NCBI GenBank assembly: GCA_017399105.1
Contig: JAFQEJ010000009.1
Location: 17,144 to 81,143 of the forward strand
Direction: 5' to 3'
Length of the DNA: 64,000 nucleotides
Source of the DNA: Clostridia bacterium
Lineage (GTDB): Bacteria; Bacillota; Clostridia; Oscillospirales; CAG-272
This document shows, in pieces, positions 17,368 through 26,051 of this stretch. Every line of letters starts with the position of its first letter. Position 1 is the first letter of the stretch. Both the position numbers and the translations under genes were made by a program. A model generated the notes under the pieces. The model saw only the letters and a list, made by a program, of their open reading frames with translations, did not search any database and was not told where the DNA came from.

Positions 17368-17934
17368 ATGAAAAAAATTTCACAACCGATATCCAATGCC
17401 TTCTGCCCCCAGGGACTCTATCTCTACGGCACTTATACAGCCGACAGTAAGCCGAACTACGGGCTCTTCTGCTGGGCAACCTACTGCCATAGCAACGGAT
17501 TTCGCTTTGTCGCCTGCATCGGCGAGGATAAGCTGACCCGCGACCGTATCCGCGAAACCGGCGTCTTTTCGGCAAGCATTCTCACCGAAGCCCTGCTCCC
17601 TGCCGCCGACTGGTGCGGTACCCATGCAGGCTATGAGCATGACAAATCAAGTGTCATCCCCTCGGAGTGCGGTTCGGTACTGCATGTACCCATCCCCTGT
17701 GAGAGCGTATGGAGCTTCGAGTTGAAGGTAGAGCAGATCCTGACGCCAAGTGAGGGAAGCGATATTTACATCTGCCGCATCGAGCAGCTCACCGCCGATG
17801 CCCGTCTTTCCGCCCCCACCCTTTCCTTTGAGGAAAAGCTGAAGCTGGTCTCGCCGGTCGTAACCATGGATCAGCGCTATCTTCCCGTTGCTCCGCACTC
17901 GCTCGGCGAATGGGGAAGTCTGGCAAATTTCTGA
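17368..17934 (+). CDS. Flavin reductase-like FMN-binding protein
   Basis: 188 residues with the split-barrel flavin reductase pattern: an N-terminal strand (GLYLYGTYTADSKPNYGLFCWATYC), ACIGEDKLTRDRIRETG, and a C-terminal half with IYICRIEQLTAD. Such proteins bind FMN and reduce flavin, or serve as small flavin oxidoreductases. AGAGGT lies upstream of ATG 17368. It follows the radical SAM gene by 25 bases and may supply electrons to it, which is an inference from neighbourhood only. Confidence 0.8.
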   Translation: MKKISQPISNAFCPQGLYLYGTYTADSKPNYGLFCWATYCHSNGFRFVACIGEDKLTRDRIRETGVFSASILTEALLPAADWCGTHAGYEHDKSSVIPSECGSVLHVPIPCESVWSFELKVEQILTPSEGSDIYICRIEQLTADARLSAPTLSFEEKLKLVSPVVTMDQRYLPVAPHSLGEWGSLANF

Positions 17935-18094
17935 CTTCATCGCGTCTTAAATTCCGATTTTTCCTTGATATTGTGTACTTTTCACAACATTTCACTCGCA
18001 TTTTTGTGCATTAAACAGCTTTTTTTCAACCAAGTTATGTGGTAAAATATTTTATAATCATTTTTATCAGTATCAGAGGAGTTTATCGTTTACT

Positions 18095-19567
18095 ATGAAA
18101 ATTGCAAAATTATCATCCCTTTTTCTCGCCGCTCTGATGCTATTATCGTCGGTATCCTGTTCAGCTCCTGCTGACACCGCAGGAAATGATACCACAGCTC
18201 CCGAAGCAAGCGTCACTTCAGCTGATACAAAAGCCCCCGAGGAAACAAAAATCGTTTACAGCGCCGATATTCCCGAGGGAACCGACATGGATGGCTACGA
18301 ATTCCGCATCATGGTCAATGATGAATCCCATTATTGGGTGGATATCAACTTCATGCATGAGGAGGAAAACGGCAACTACATCAACGATGCGGTGCTCTTC
18401 CGCGAGCGTGCCGCTGAAGAAAAGCTGAATATCAATCTGCTGCCCATTCCCTCTCCCAATGCATCGGGTGCAACCCAGAAGTTCGTCTCTGCCGACGAGG
18501 ATGCCTCTGATCTGGTCTTCCTCTCGCCGGCTGGCACGATGAATCTGATCACCGAGGGCATGTTCCTTGAGCTGAATCGTGATGTACCCAATCTCGACCT
18601 GACCAACCCCTGGTGGGATCAGAATGCCGCCGCCGACCTGTCAATGGTTGATAAGCTCTTCATGGTATACGGCGATATCAGCATGATGTACAAGCGCACC
18701 ATGAGCGTCTGCCTCTTCAATAAGAATCTGGTCACCGACCTGAGTCTTGCCAATCCCTACGAGCTTGTAGAGCAGAATAACTGGACCTACGAAAGCGTTG
18801 CGGCTCTGGGCAAGGGTGTCGCGCAGGATATCAACAACGACGGCGCCTACACCATGGGCGAGGATATGATGGTCACCGGCTACTCCGCTGACCAGCTCCC
18901 CATCCTGCTCATCAGCGGCGGAAACTTCATCACCACCAAGGACGACGAGGATATCCCTCAGCTCACCTTCTATAATGAACGCATGGTATCGGCATATGAA
19001 ACCCTCGCCTCCTGGCTCTTTAACGATGAGCTTGCACAGCTGAGCGGCGGAAGCATCGATGCCTTTGGCGCAGGAAAGCTGCTGATGGTGCTCTGTGAGA
19101 TGCATTGTATTCCGCATCTCCGCAATATGGAGGAGGACTTCGGTATCCTTCCCTTCCCCAAATATGAAGCTTCTCAGGATCGCTACTACCATGTGATCAA
19201 TCCCAACGTTGCCTGCGCCATGATGATTCCCATCACGGTTGCCGATCCCGCACAGGTCGGTCTTGTTGCCGAGGTTCTGGCTGCCGAGGGAAAGAACTAC
19301 ATCACCCCCGCATATTATGACTACAACCTGACCTCCCGTGACACCCGCGATGAGGAGTCGGTCGGCATGCTCGATATCATCTTTGCCACCACCACCTATG
19401 ATGCGGCGCATATCTACGATCTGGGCGGCGTGGGCACCATGCTCCGCGGTCTGGCAAGCACAAAAAATGAAAATATCACCTCTGCCTTTGAGAAAATCTC
19501 CAAGAGCGTACAGAAATATATCGACCGCTCGGTGGAAAAGTATCAGGAAATCGAAGGGGTAAATTAA
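18095..19567 (+). CDS. Solute-binding lipoprotein (ABC type), tandem copy A
   Basis: 490 residues. Signal peptide with lipobox VSC (Cys about 22), then a Thr/Ala/Glu-rich linker and a large binding fold. A calcium-loop-like DINNDGAYTMGE is found at residues 245-256. Landmarks shared with the following gene are NPWWDQNAAADLS, GDISMMYKRTMSV, EMHCIPH and YYHVINPNVACAM. Relatives are family 1-type extracellular sugar-binding proteins of Clostridia. No permease or ATPase gene is adjacent, so it must use a transporter encoded elsewhere or act in binding only. Confidence 0.85.
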   Translation: MKIAKLSSLFLAALMLLSSVSCSAPADTAGNDTTAPEASVTSADTKAPEETKIVYSADIPEGTDMDGYEFRIMVNDESHYWVDINFMHEEENGNYINDAVLFRERAAEEKLNINLLPIPSPNASGATQKFVSADEDASDLVFLSPAGTMNLITEGMFLELNRDVPNLDLTNPWWDQNAAADLSMVDKLFMVYGDISMMYKRTMSVCLFNKNLVTDLSLANPYELVEQNNWTYESVAALGKGVAQDINNDGAYTMGEDMMVTGYSADQLPILLISGGNFITTKDDEDIPQLTFYNERMVSAYETLASWLFNDELAQLSGGSIDAFGAGKLLMVLCEMHCIPHLRNMEEDFGILPFPKYEASQDRYYHVINPNVACAMMIPITVADPAQVGLVAEVLAAEGKNYITPAYYDYNLTSRDTRDEESVGMLDIIFATTTYDAAHIYDLGGVGTMLRGLASTKNENITSAFEKISKSVQKYIDRSVEKYQEIEGVN

Positions 19568-19614
19568 TCAGTAAGCGATTTTTATTCATATAAAATTTTA
19601 ACCCGGAGGTAATT

Positions 19615-21093
19615 ATGAACAAATTACGCAAAATCGCATGCCTTCTGCTGGCACTGCTGACCGTAAGCTCCGCTTTCGCAGCTTGCTCTGAGAGCAGCAA
19701 TACCGATGCCAAGGAAACCCAGGGCAACGCCGGCGGTGATGAAGCCGCTGTGACTACCGCAGCTGAGGAAACCGAGATTGTCTATAAGGCAACCGTTCCC
19801 GAAGGCACAAACCTTGACGGTTACAAGTACCGTGTCATGGTCAACGACTCCAGCCAGTACTGGGCTGACCAGAACTTCGTTCATGACGAGGAAAACGGTA
19901 ACTACATCAACGACTCGGTTCTCCGCCGTGAGCGCGCAGTTGAGGATATTCTCGGCTGTGACATCGTTCCTACCCCGATGCAGAGCGTTTCTTCCACCAC
20001 CCAGAAGTTCGTATCTGCCAACGAGGACTCCGCAGACCTGGTCTTCATTTCCCCTGTCGCTTCCGCAGGTCTCGTCACCAACGGTACCTTCCTTGAGCTG
20101 ACCACCATGGAAGGCCTCGATCTCTCCAACCCCTGGTGGGATCAGAACGCCGCTGCCGACCTTTCGATCGCAAACAAGCTCTTCATGGCATACGGCGACA
20201 TCAGTATGATGTACAAGCGCACCATGAGCGTTGTCTGCTTCAATAAGGACATTGTCAACAACAACCAGCTGACCAGCCCCTATGAGCTCGTCGAGCAGGA
20301 CAACTGGACCACCGAGACCATGGCAGCTCTCTGCAAGGGCGTTGCACAGGATCTGAACAGCGACGGTCAGTATGTCATCAGAGAAGACATAATCGGCGCC
20401 TCCATGACTCCCGACCAGTTCCCCATCTCGCTCATCGCCGGCGGAAACTTCATCACCACCAAGGATGAAGACGACATTCCTCAGCTCACCTTCTACAACG
20501 AGAAGATGGTTTCCCACTTTGAAGCGCTCACCTCATGGCTCTTCAACCCCGAGCTTGCAACCGTAGCCGATTCCGGTGCCAATACCGACTCCTTCGGTCA
20601 GGGCAAGCTTCTCTTCCAGTTCTGCGAGATGCACTGCATTCCTCACCAGCGCAACAGCGAAACAGACTTCGGTCTGCTTCCCTTCCCCAAGATGGATGCT
20701 TCCCAGGATCGTTACTACCATGTCATCAACCCCAACGTTGCCTGCGCAATGCTGGTTCCCGTAACCGTCAGCAACCCCGCTCAGGTAGCACTCGTTGCCG
20801 AGGTTCTCGGTGCTGAGGGTAAGAACTGGGTAACTCCCGCTTACTATGACTACAACCTGACCTCCCGCGACACCCGCGACGAAGAGTCTGTTGCAATGCT
20901 TGACATCATCTTCGATACCACCAAGTATGACGTTGCTCACATCTATGACCTCGCCGGCATGGGCTCTCAGCTCAGGAGCGTCGCTTCCAGCAAGACCGAG
21001 AACATCACCTCTGTTTACGAAAAGATCGAAAAGCGTCTCACCAATGAAATCGAAAAGATCGTTGAAAAGTACACCGAAATCGGCGAAGAATAA
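19615..21093 (+). CDS. Solute-binding lipoprotein (ABC type), tandem copy B
   Basis: 492 residues, clearly a paralogue of the previous gene along its full length. Lipobox FAAC (Cys about 24), calcium-loop-like DLNSDGQYVIRE at 246-257, and the same landmark motifs. Its codons look more biased toward a restricted set (GTT/GCT, AAC, AAG, TTC) than those of copy A, which suggests higher expression. It starts 47 bases after copy A with a strong GGAGG and ends before a strong terminator. The ligand is unknown; a carbohydrate is likely from family membership. Confidence 0.86.
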   Translation: MNKLRKIACLLLALLTVSSAFAACSESSNTDAKETQGNAGGDEAAVTTAAEETEIVYKATVPEGTNLDGYKYRVMVNDSSQYWADQNFVHDEENGNYINDSVLRRERAVEDILGCDIVPTPMQSVSSTTQKFVSANEDSADLVFISPVASAGLVTNGTFLELTTMEGLDLSNPWWDQNAAADLSIANKLFMAYGDISMMYKRTMSVVCFNKDIVNNNQLTSPYELVEQDNWTTETMAALCKGVAQDLNSDGQYVIREDIIGASMTPDQFPISLIAGGNFITTKDEDDIPQLTFYNEKMVSHFEALTSWLFNPELATVADSGANTDSFGQGKLLFQFCEMHCIPHQRNSETDFGLLPFPKMDASQDRYYHVINPNVACAMLVPVTVSNPAQVALVAEVLGAEGKNWVTPAYYDYNLTSRDTRDEESVAMLDIIFDTTKYDVAHIYDLAGMGSQLRSVASSKTENITSVYEKIEKRLTNEIEKIVEKYTEIGEE

Positions 21094-21120
21094 GACTCAG
21101 AAAAATCATATACATCGGAA

Positions 21121-21147
21121 AAAGACCCCGTAAGGGGTCTTTTTTAC
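21121..21147 (+). terminator. Terminator after the tandem lipoproteins
   Basis: AAGACCCC-GTAA-GGGGTCTT hairpin followed by a run of T. It ends the plus-strand run that began at the subtilases. Confidence 0.92.
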
Positions 21148-21161
21148 ATTCTTATACATCC

Positions 21162-21389
21162 TCAAAGGAACATTTCATCACTCATCCAGTCCGTAAAAAA
21201 TTCATCATAGGAGCAGTTATACATCTTTCGTAATGTCACAATAACACTCGCTCTGATATTCAGCTCTCCGGCTTCATACTTCGCATAAATCGATCTCCCG
21301 ATATCGCAGCCTCTTCGCTGCAGCTCCGCGCACAGCTTTTCCTGCGATATGCCGTAATCCTCCCTCAACCGTCTGAGATTGTCCCCCAT
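21162..21389 (-). CDS. Small XRE-family regulator, copy A
   Basis: 75 residues from ATG 21389. Helix-turn-helix with LRREDYGISQEKLCAELQ-like pattern, then CDIGRSIYAKYEAGELN. It is almost identical to copy C (21675-21917) over 60 residues. Relative to copy C, one base is missing just upstream (TTGAAT has become TGAAT), which puts the equivalent of copy C's start codon out of frame, so translation probably begins at the internal ATG. It is the last gene of a three-gene minus-strand unit. Confidence 0.75.
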   Translation of the reverse strand: MGDNLRRLREDYGISQEKLCAELQRRGCDIGRSIYAKYEAGELNIRASVIVTLRKMYNCSYDEFFTDWMSDEMFL

Positions 21390-21426
21390 ATTCAGTCCCG
21401 TCGAATCTTCTGTTCCATCGCATGCC

Positions 21427-21675
21427 TCAATCTTCGTCATCCTCAAAGGAATACTCATTCAGTTCTTCGAAATCAAGAAATTCCGAAAGCGTCATATTAA
21501 ACGCAATCGCAATCTTATGCAGCGTTTTTGCACTCGGATTCTTTGTCAGGCCGCGCACGATGTTATCAAGGGTTGACTGCTTGACGCCGCTCATAGATGC
21601 AAGCTTGTTGATCGCAAATCCGCGCTTCCGACACAGTTCACGAATGCGGGTTACGTAGATTTTCGAATACTCCAT
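21427..21675 (-). CDS. Small XRE-family regulator, middle gene B
   Basis: 82 residues. Helix-turn-helix of the Cro/CI type (INKLASMSGVKQSTLDNIVR) with an acidic C-terminal tail (FEDDED). It is not a close paralogue of its two neighbours. Its ATG overlaps the stop of copy C (TAATG), so it is translationally coupled. Confidence 0.85.
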   Translation of the reverse strand: MEYSKIYVTRIRELCRKRGFAINKLASMSGVKQSTLDNIVRGLTKNPSAKTLHKIAIAFNMTLSEFLDFEELNEYSFEDDED

Positions 21676-21917
21676 TATTCGTCCAGTCCCTGAAAGAATT
21701 CATCATAGGAGCATTGATACAGCTTTCGCAGCATCACAATAACGCTTGCCTTGATATTCAGCTCTCCGGCTTCATATTTCGCATAGGTCGATCTCCCGAT
21801 ATCGCAGCCTCTTCGCTGCAGCTCCACACACAGCTTTTCTTGCGATATGCCGTAATCCTCTCTCAGCCGTCTGAGATTGTCCCCCATATTCAAATCCCGC
21901 CGAATCTTCTGTTCCAT
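21675..21917 (-). CDS. Small XRE-family regulator, copy C
   Basis: 80 residues from ATG 21917 (GGGGG eight bases upstream); a longer TTG-started frame exists without a ribosome site. Helix-turn-helix GISQEKLCVELQRRGCDIGR and KYEAGELN match copy A. Divergent from the SLOG gene across a 111-base control region containing inverted ACCAGTAT sites, so autoregulation and control of the SLOG gene are likely. Confidence 0.82.
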   Translation of the reverse strand: MEQKIRRDLNMGDNLRRLREDYGISQEKLCVELQRRGCDIGRSTYAKYEAGELNIKASVIVMLRKLYQCSYDEFFQGLDE

Positions 21918-21938
21918 TCTGTCAGCCCCCTCATTTTT

Positions 21939-22007
21939 AACCAGTATTGGTTGCAATCATTAGTATTTTATGATATACTAAAGAAAAATATTGTCCGCTA
22001 TACTGGT
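21939..22007. promoter_or_regulatory. Shared control region with bracketing inverted sites
   Basis: ACCAGTAT (21940-21947) and its exact reverse complement ATACTGGT (22000-22007) bracket the plus promoter: TTGCAA (21951-21956), 17 bases, TATACT (21974-21979) with extended TG at 21971. The first site is also part of a local palindrome, AACCA-GTAT-TGGTT. Such placement suits binding by a small XRE repressor. Confidence 0.6.
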
Positions 22008-22028
22008 CAATATACAGGAGGTACTATT

Positions 22029-22502
22029 ATGATAACCTGTACATTCTTCGGGCATCGGGACACACCGAAAAAAATAGAGCCGATTCTACGATCGACTCTG
22101 ATGGACTTAATTGAAAATAAACATGTGGAATTGTTTTTTGTAGGTAACCAAGGCAGCTTTGATGCACTTGTCAGACGGAATCTGAAGCTGATGGCATTTG
22201 AATATCCGCACATTACATATGCGGTTGTGCTTGCCTATATGCCAACAGACATTAAAGAATCCGACTGTGAGGATTATGGCGATACAATCTTTCCTGAGGG
22301 GCTGGAGCACACACCGCCGAAATATGCCATTGATAAACGAAACCGATGGATGCTGGATAACGCCGACTATGTCCTAACATATGTTACACGCTCAGGCGGA
22401 GGTGCGGCAAAGTGGATGGAGCTTGCCGAAAACAAAGGGAAAAACGTGATCAATCTTGCAGATATCGCCCCTCAAAACACCAACTGCACCAGCAGCATAT
22501 AG
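22029..22502 (+). CDS. SLOG-superfamily protein (DUF1273/YpsA-like)
   Basis: 157 residues. It opens with a Rossmann-type strand-loop (CTFFGHRDTP), has HVELFFVGNQGSFDALVRR, and ends with the nucleotide-binding-type GGGAAKWMELAENKGKNVI. SLOG proteins bind nucleotides or their derivatives, and some act in stress or phage response. Start ATG 22029 has AGGAGG upstream. Its last 31 bases overlap the convergent azlD gene. Its control by the divergent XRE cluster is an inference from the shared operator region. Confidence 0.78.
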   Translation: MITCTFFGHRDTPKKIEPILRSTLMDLIENKHVELFFVGNQGSFDALVRRNLKLMAFEYPHITYAVVLAYMPTDIKESDCEDYGDTIFPEGLEHTPPKYAIDKRNRWMLDNADYVLTYVTRSGGGAAKWMELAENKGKNVINLADIAPQNTNCTSSI

Positions 22503-22795
22503 CACACCGTTCCCCCCACAATGCTGACCAGCGTCTGCCGCTTCCATACATGCAGCGCGACGACAACGGCGATGGCGACAAGCTCGGGGATTCCGTGGGG
22601 AGCCGCTGCAACCGACACACCCTTGAGGCAGAAGACCACCAGCATACCCATGATTGCATAGGGCAGCACCCTTCCCAGATAGGTGATTGCCGCCGGCGTT
22701 TTTCGCTCGCCGAAGAGGAGAAAGGGCAGGAATCGAATGGCTGCCGTCACAAGCGAGGCGGTGAGGACAATGAGAAACGCATTGAGATCAAACAT
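22472..22795 (-). CDS. azlD: AzlD, branched-chain amino acid exporter small subunit
   Basis: 107 residues with three to four membrane helices and the AzlD pattern AAIRFLPFLLFGERKTPAAITYLGR-type loop and LPYAIMGMLVVFCL. It forms a complex with AzlC to export branched-chain amino acids or analogues. It overlaps azlC by 8 bases. Confidence 0.9.
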   Translation of the reverse strand: MFDLNAFLIVLTASLVTAAIRFLPFLLFGERKTPAAITYLGRVLPYAIMGMLVVFCLKGVSVAAAPHGIPELVAIAVVVALHVWKRQTLVSIVGGTVCYMLLVQLVF

Positions 22796-23483
22796 CTGCT
22801 GCTTCCCTTCCCCGCATAAGCATGAGCGAGACTGTAATAAGAATCATCGAGGGAATGAGGAAAACATCCGCACCGAAGATCACCAAACAAAGCGCTGAGA
22901 CTCCTACACCGATGAGAGCGGGGAGATGGCGCTTTGTGCTCAGCCATTGCTCGACGAAAACGGTGACGAAGAGTGCCGTGAGAGCGAAATCGATGCCCTC
23001 GGTGGAAAAAGGAAGATGCGCCCCCGCCATCGAGCCGATGACGCTGCCCGTAACCCACCAGATCTGATCAAAAAGCGAGATGAGGAAGGAGCGGGTATGG
23101 AAGACTCTGCGATTTTCCTCGGTCACCTGCTCGGCGCAGAGGAGCGAATAGGTTTCGTCGGTGAGAGCGAAGATGAGGTAAGGCTTCTTCGCGCCGGCGC
23201 TTTTATATTTTTCGACCATGGAAATGCCGTAGAAGAGATGACGCGCATTGACCATCAGGGTGGTCAGTGCCGTGGTGATGATTCCCGCGCCGCCGGTGAT
23301 GAGATCGATGGCGACGAACTGCATGGAGCCGGCGTAGATGAAGAGGCTCATTCCCAGCGCCCAGAGGATGCCGTAGCCCTTGGTGGCGAGAATCACGCCA
23401 AAGCCAAAGCCCAGCACAAGATAGCCGGTCATCACGGGGATGGTGGCGACAAGCGCCGATTTCAGTTGTGTTTTCAGATTCAT
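22788..23483 (-). CDS. azlC: AzlC, branched-chain amino acid exporter large subunit
   Basis: 231 residues, five to six membrane helices, with the family start PVMTGYLVLGFGFGVIL, the AGSMQFVAIDLI segment and NARHLFYGISM. Start 23483 lies only about 10 bases after the terminator of the upstream gene and has no clear ribosome site, so the exact start and promoter are uncertain. Partner of AzlD. Confidence 0.9.
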   Translation of the reverse strand: MNLKTQLKSALVATIPVMTGYLVLGFGFGVILATKGYGILWALGMSLFIYAGSMQFVAIDLITGGAGIITTALTTLMVNARHLFYGISMVEKYKSAGAKKPYLIFALTDETYSLLCAEQVTEENRRVFHTRSFLISLFDQIWWVTGSVIGSMAGAHLPFSTEGIDFALTALFVTVFVEQWLSTKRHLPALIGVGVSALCLVIFGADVFLIPSMILITVSLMLMRGREAADV

Positions 23484-23493
23484 GATGATCAGA

Positions 23494-23520
23494 AAAAGCG
23501 GGAGTGTGAGTCCCGCTTTT
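23494..23520 (-). terminator. Terminator of the citrate synthase-type gene
   Basis: AAAAGCGGGA and TCCCGCTTTT form a 10-base-pair stem with a 7-base loop and flanking T runs in both directions. Confidence 0.9.
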
Positions 23521-23533
23521 GTTGGTATGGTGT

Positions 23534-24967
23534 TTATTTCTTCGAAGTGGGTTTGTGCAGATGGATGTGGGAGAGACGCTCGTACTCGTTGTAATCCACA
23601 TTGCGGAGGATGTTTTCAAGCTCCTCGTCGCCCATGACAGTGTTTCTGCCTCTTGCATATTCCTCGTCCACAACCTCCTTCATGCGGGTGACCAGCGGGC
23701 TGCGCTTGTCCACAACCTCGTCCTCGCCATGGAGACGGAAGAAGGAATTGATCCAGTGGGTGATGCCTGCCGCGCCCGAATGAGAATCGACAGCAACCGT
23801 AGCCGGGCGTCCCAGCAGCTTGGTGGTATTGAAGATGTTGTAGATCTCCTCGTTCTTGAGCAGACCGTCGGCATGGATGCCCGCACGGGTGACATTGAAG
23901 TGACGTCCCACAAAGGGCGTGCGGGGAGGAATCTCGTAGCCAATCTCCGACTCGAAATATTCGGCGATCTCGGTGATGACAGGCAGATTCATGCCGTCGG
24001 TGGTGCCGCGCAGCGATGCATATTCGATGACCATTGCCTCGAGGGGGCAGTTTCCGGTACGCTCACCGATACCGAGCAGCGAGCAGTTGACGCCGGATGC
24101 ACCGTAGAGCCATGCGGTAGCGGCATTGGTGACCACCTTATAGAAGTCATTGTGTCCGTGCCACTCGATCATGGACGAATCGATGCCCGAGTAATGCATG
24201 AGACCGTAGATGATGCCCTGTACGCTTCTGGGGAGCGCGGTGCCGGGGTAGTTGACGCCGTAGCCCATGGTGTCGCAGGCACGAATCTTGACCGGAATGC
24301 CGTATTCCTCGCCCAGATGGCGAAGTGCCTCTGCAAAGGGAACAACAAAGCCGTAGAAATCGGCGCGGGTGATATCCTCGAAGTGGCAGCGGGGACGGAT
24401 GCCCAGATCAAGCACCTGGCGGACGATGTCGAGATATTTGTCCATCGCCTGACGGCGGGTGAGACCCATCTTTTTATAGATATGGTAGTCGGAGCAGGAA
24501 ACGAGAATACCGGTCTCCTTGATTCCGTAGGATTTGACCAGCTCAAAGTCCTTCTGGCTTGCACGGATCCAGGTGGTGATTTCGGGGAACTGATAGCCCA
24601 GCTCCAGACACTTTTCCACCGCCTGTCTGTCCTTTTCGGTGTAGAGGAAGAACTCGCTCTGACGCACCAGACCCTTGGGGCCGCCCAGCTTGGAGAGGAG
24701 CTTATAAATATGCACAATCTGATCCACCGTAAAGGGGGAGGTGGACTGCTGACCGTCACGGAAGGTGGTATCGGTCATCCAGATCTCAGCCGGCATATTC
24801 ATGGGCACATTTCGGTGGTTGAAGGCAATCTTCGGAATGGTATCGTAATCGAAAAGATTGCGGTAGAGGTTGGGATCCTCACGCTCCTGCAGGCTGTAAT
24901 GATAAGCCGCCAGCTCAAGGAGATTGGACTGGGGCGAATATTCGAGAATGGGGTTCTTTTCGCTCAT
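23534..24967 (-). CDS. (Re)-citrate synthase / isopropylmalate synthase-family enzyme
   Basis: 477 residues of the DRE-TIM metallolyase fold. TDTTFRDGQQ (about residues 65-74) holds the catalytic Arg-Asp pair. The HMGL-type metal motif is HGHND (about 265), and GIGERTGNCPLE follows. The enzyme family condenses acetyl-CoA with a 2-oxo acid. The long N-terminus and segments such as LVRQSEFFLYTEKD, CHFEDITRADFYGFV and ACDTMGYGVNYPG fit the (Re)-citrate synthases of anaerobes better than LeuA, and there is no C-terminal leucine regulatory domain. No leu genes are adjacent. The choice between citrate and isopropylmalate synthesis is my inference. GGAGCTC precedes ATG 24967. Confidence 0.75.
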   Translation of the reverse strand: MSEKNPILEYSPQSNLLELAAYHYSLQEREDPNLYRNLFDYDTIPKIAFNHRNVPMNMPAEIWMTDTTFRDGQQSTSPFTVDQIVHIYKLLSKLGGPKGLVRQSEFFLYTEKDRQAVEKCLELGYQFPEITTWIRASQKDFELVKSYGIKETGILVSCSDYHIYKKMGLTRRQAMDKYLDIVRQVLDLGIRPRCHFEDITRADFYGFVVPFAEALRHLGEEYGIPVKIRACDTMGYGVNYPGTALPRSVQGIIYGLMHYSGIDSSMIEWHGHNDFYKVVTNAATAWLYGASGVNCSLLGIGERTGNCPLEAMVIEYASLRGTTDGMNLPVITEIAEYFESEIGYEIPPRTPFVGRHFNVTRAGIHADGLLKNEEIYNIFNTTKLLGRPATVAVDSHSGAAGITHWINSFFRLHGEDEVVDKRSPLVTRMKEVVDEEYARGRNTVMGDEELENILRNVDYNEYERLSHIHLHKPTSKK

Positions 24968-25003
24968 GATGAGCTCCTTTCATAAGAATGGATATTATGA
25001 ATT

Positions 25004-25032
25004 ATTATACATGATATCCGATCAAAATACAA
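25004..25032 (-). promoter_or_regulatory. Promoter of the citrate synthase-type gene
   Basis: On the minus strand TTGTAT (25032-25027), 17 bases, TATAAT (25009-25004), about 37 bases before the ATG. Confidence 0.7.
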
Positions 25033-25130
25033 TATGGGATGTAGACAAATTTTGCTGTATTTTCGGAACAATTTGCGTCATTTCGCAATACCGCGCGGCG
25101 GAATATGTATATTTATGCAGCTGCATCGCA

Positions 25131-25889
25131 TTATTTTTCAAACAATCCCGCGGCGATTCTGCAATGAAAGCCCGAGTTTGAAACCGGTTCTCCCCCTGCA
25201 TAGAGGTGGGAGGTATCGCCAATCTGGACAAACCTTGCCTGTGCCTGTCCCTTCACCGGTGCGAATTTCTCCATGCAGACGGAGGTAACCGAGGTGGTGG
25301 GCAGGAAGAAGGTCTCCCAAGTCACCGTCACCGGAATGCGCGAGAGTATGGAAATAAGGGTAAGTCCCAATCCCATATGGCAGAAGAAGGCAAGGCAGCG
25401 ATCCTCGTCGGCGGAGGGATCAATGTCGTAAAGGGTTCCGTTTTTATGATAGCCGAAAGAATCGATGAGTGAGTCCAAATTAGCGGCGATGGCATCATAG
25501 ACAGGAACTGCCGGTGCATAGAGCGGATGTTCTCGCCAGCCTTTCTCGGAGAAGAGCGACTCCTGTCTGCGCCAGTATTGGGGATAGACATCCCAGAGAC
25601 AGCCGTGGCGGGGCAGATCATCGGGCAGACCTGCTTCGCGGTAGAAGGAATCGGGTTTGCCGCCCGCGGGAAATTCGCGCAGCCAATCGAGGACAGTGGC
25701 TGACAATCCCAGCTTTTCAAGGGTAGGACGGGCGGTATCGCGCGCTCTTCCGAGGGGAGAGACGAAAATATCGGTGATGCCCTCCTTCACGAGACGTTCG
25801 GAGAGGAGTTCGGCTTCGCGCCAGCCTTTCTCGGTGAGCGAGTCAATGGAGTAATCGGGATCGCCGTGGCGGATGATGAGAATTCGCAT
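25131..25889 (-). CDS. Histidine phosphatase family protein
   Basis: 252 residues. The phosphoglycerate-mutase-type catalytic motif is IIRHGDPDY (His about residue 8), with SPLGRARDTA supplying the second Arg and FFCHMGLG the second His. It is longer than simple phosphatases of the family, and the inserted region (about 75-165) contains WRRQESLFSEKGWREHPLY. The substrate is unknown. AAAGGAG precedes ATG 25889. The 3' end is close to the citrate synthase promoter region. Confidence 0.87.
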   Translation of the reverse strand: MRILIIRHGDPDYSIDSLTEKGWREAELLSERLVKEGITDIFVSPLGRARDTARPTLEKLGLSATVLDWLREFPAGGKPDSFYREAGLPDDLPRHGCLWDVYPQYWRRQESLFSEKGWREHPLYAPAVPVYDAIAANLDSLIDSFGYHKNGTLYDIDPSADEDRCLAFFCHMGLGLTLISILSRIPVTVTWETFFLPTTSVTSVCMEKFAPVKGQAQARFVQIGDTSHLYAGGEPVSNSGFHCRIAAGLFEK

Positions 25890-26051
25890 ATGTATGCTCC
25901 TTTGGAGGATTTTTTGGGAAGATTATCACTTCGAATGAGGTTCAGCGGATGTGAATGTACCGATTTCTTACTTTGCTTTCGCTCACACGAAAGAAAGTAG
26001 GAACCCTGCAGATTGAAGTTTAGCTAAGCTTCGACTCACTTGCCCTAAACC

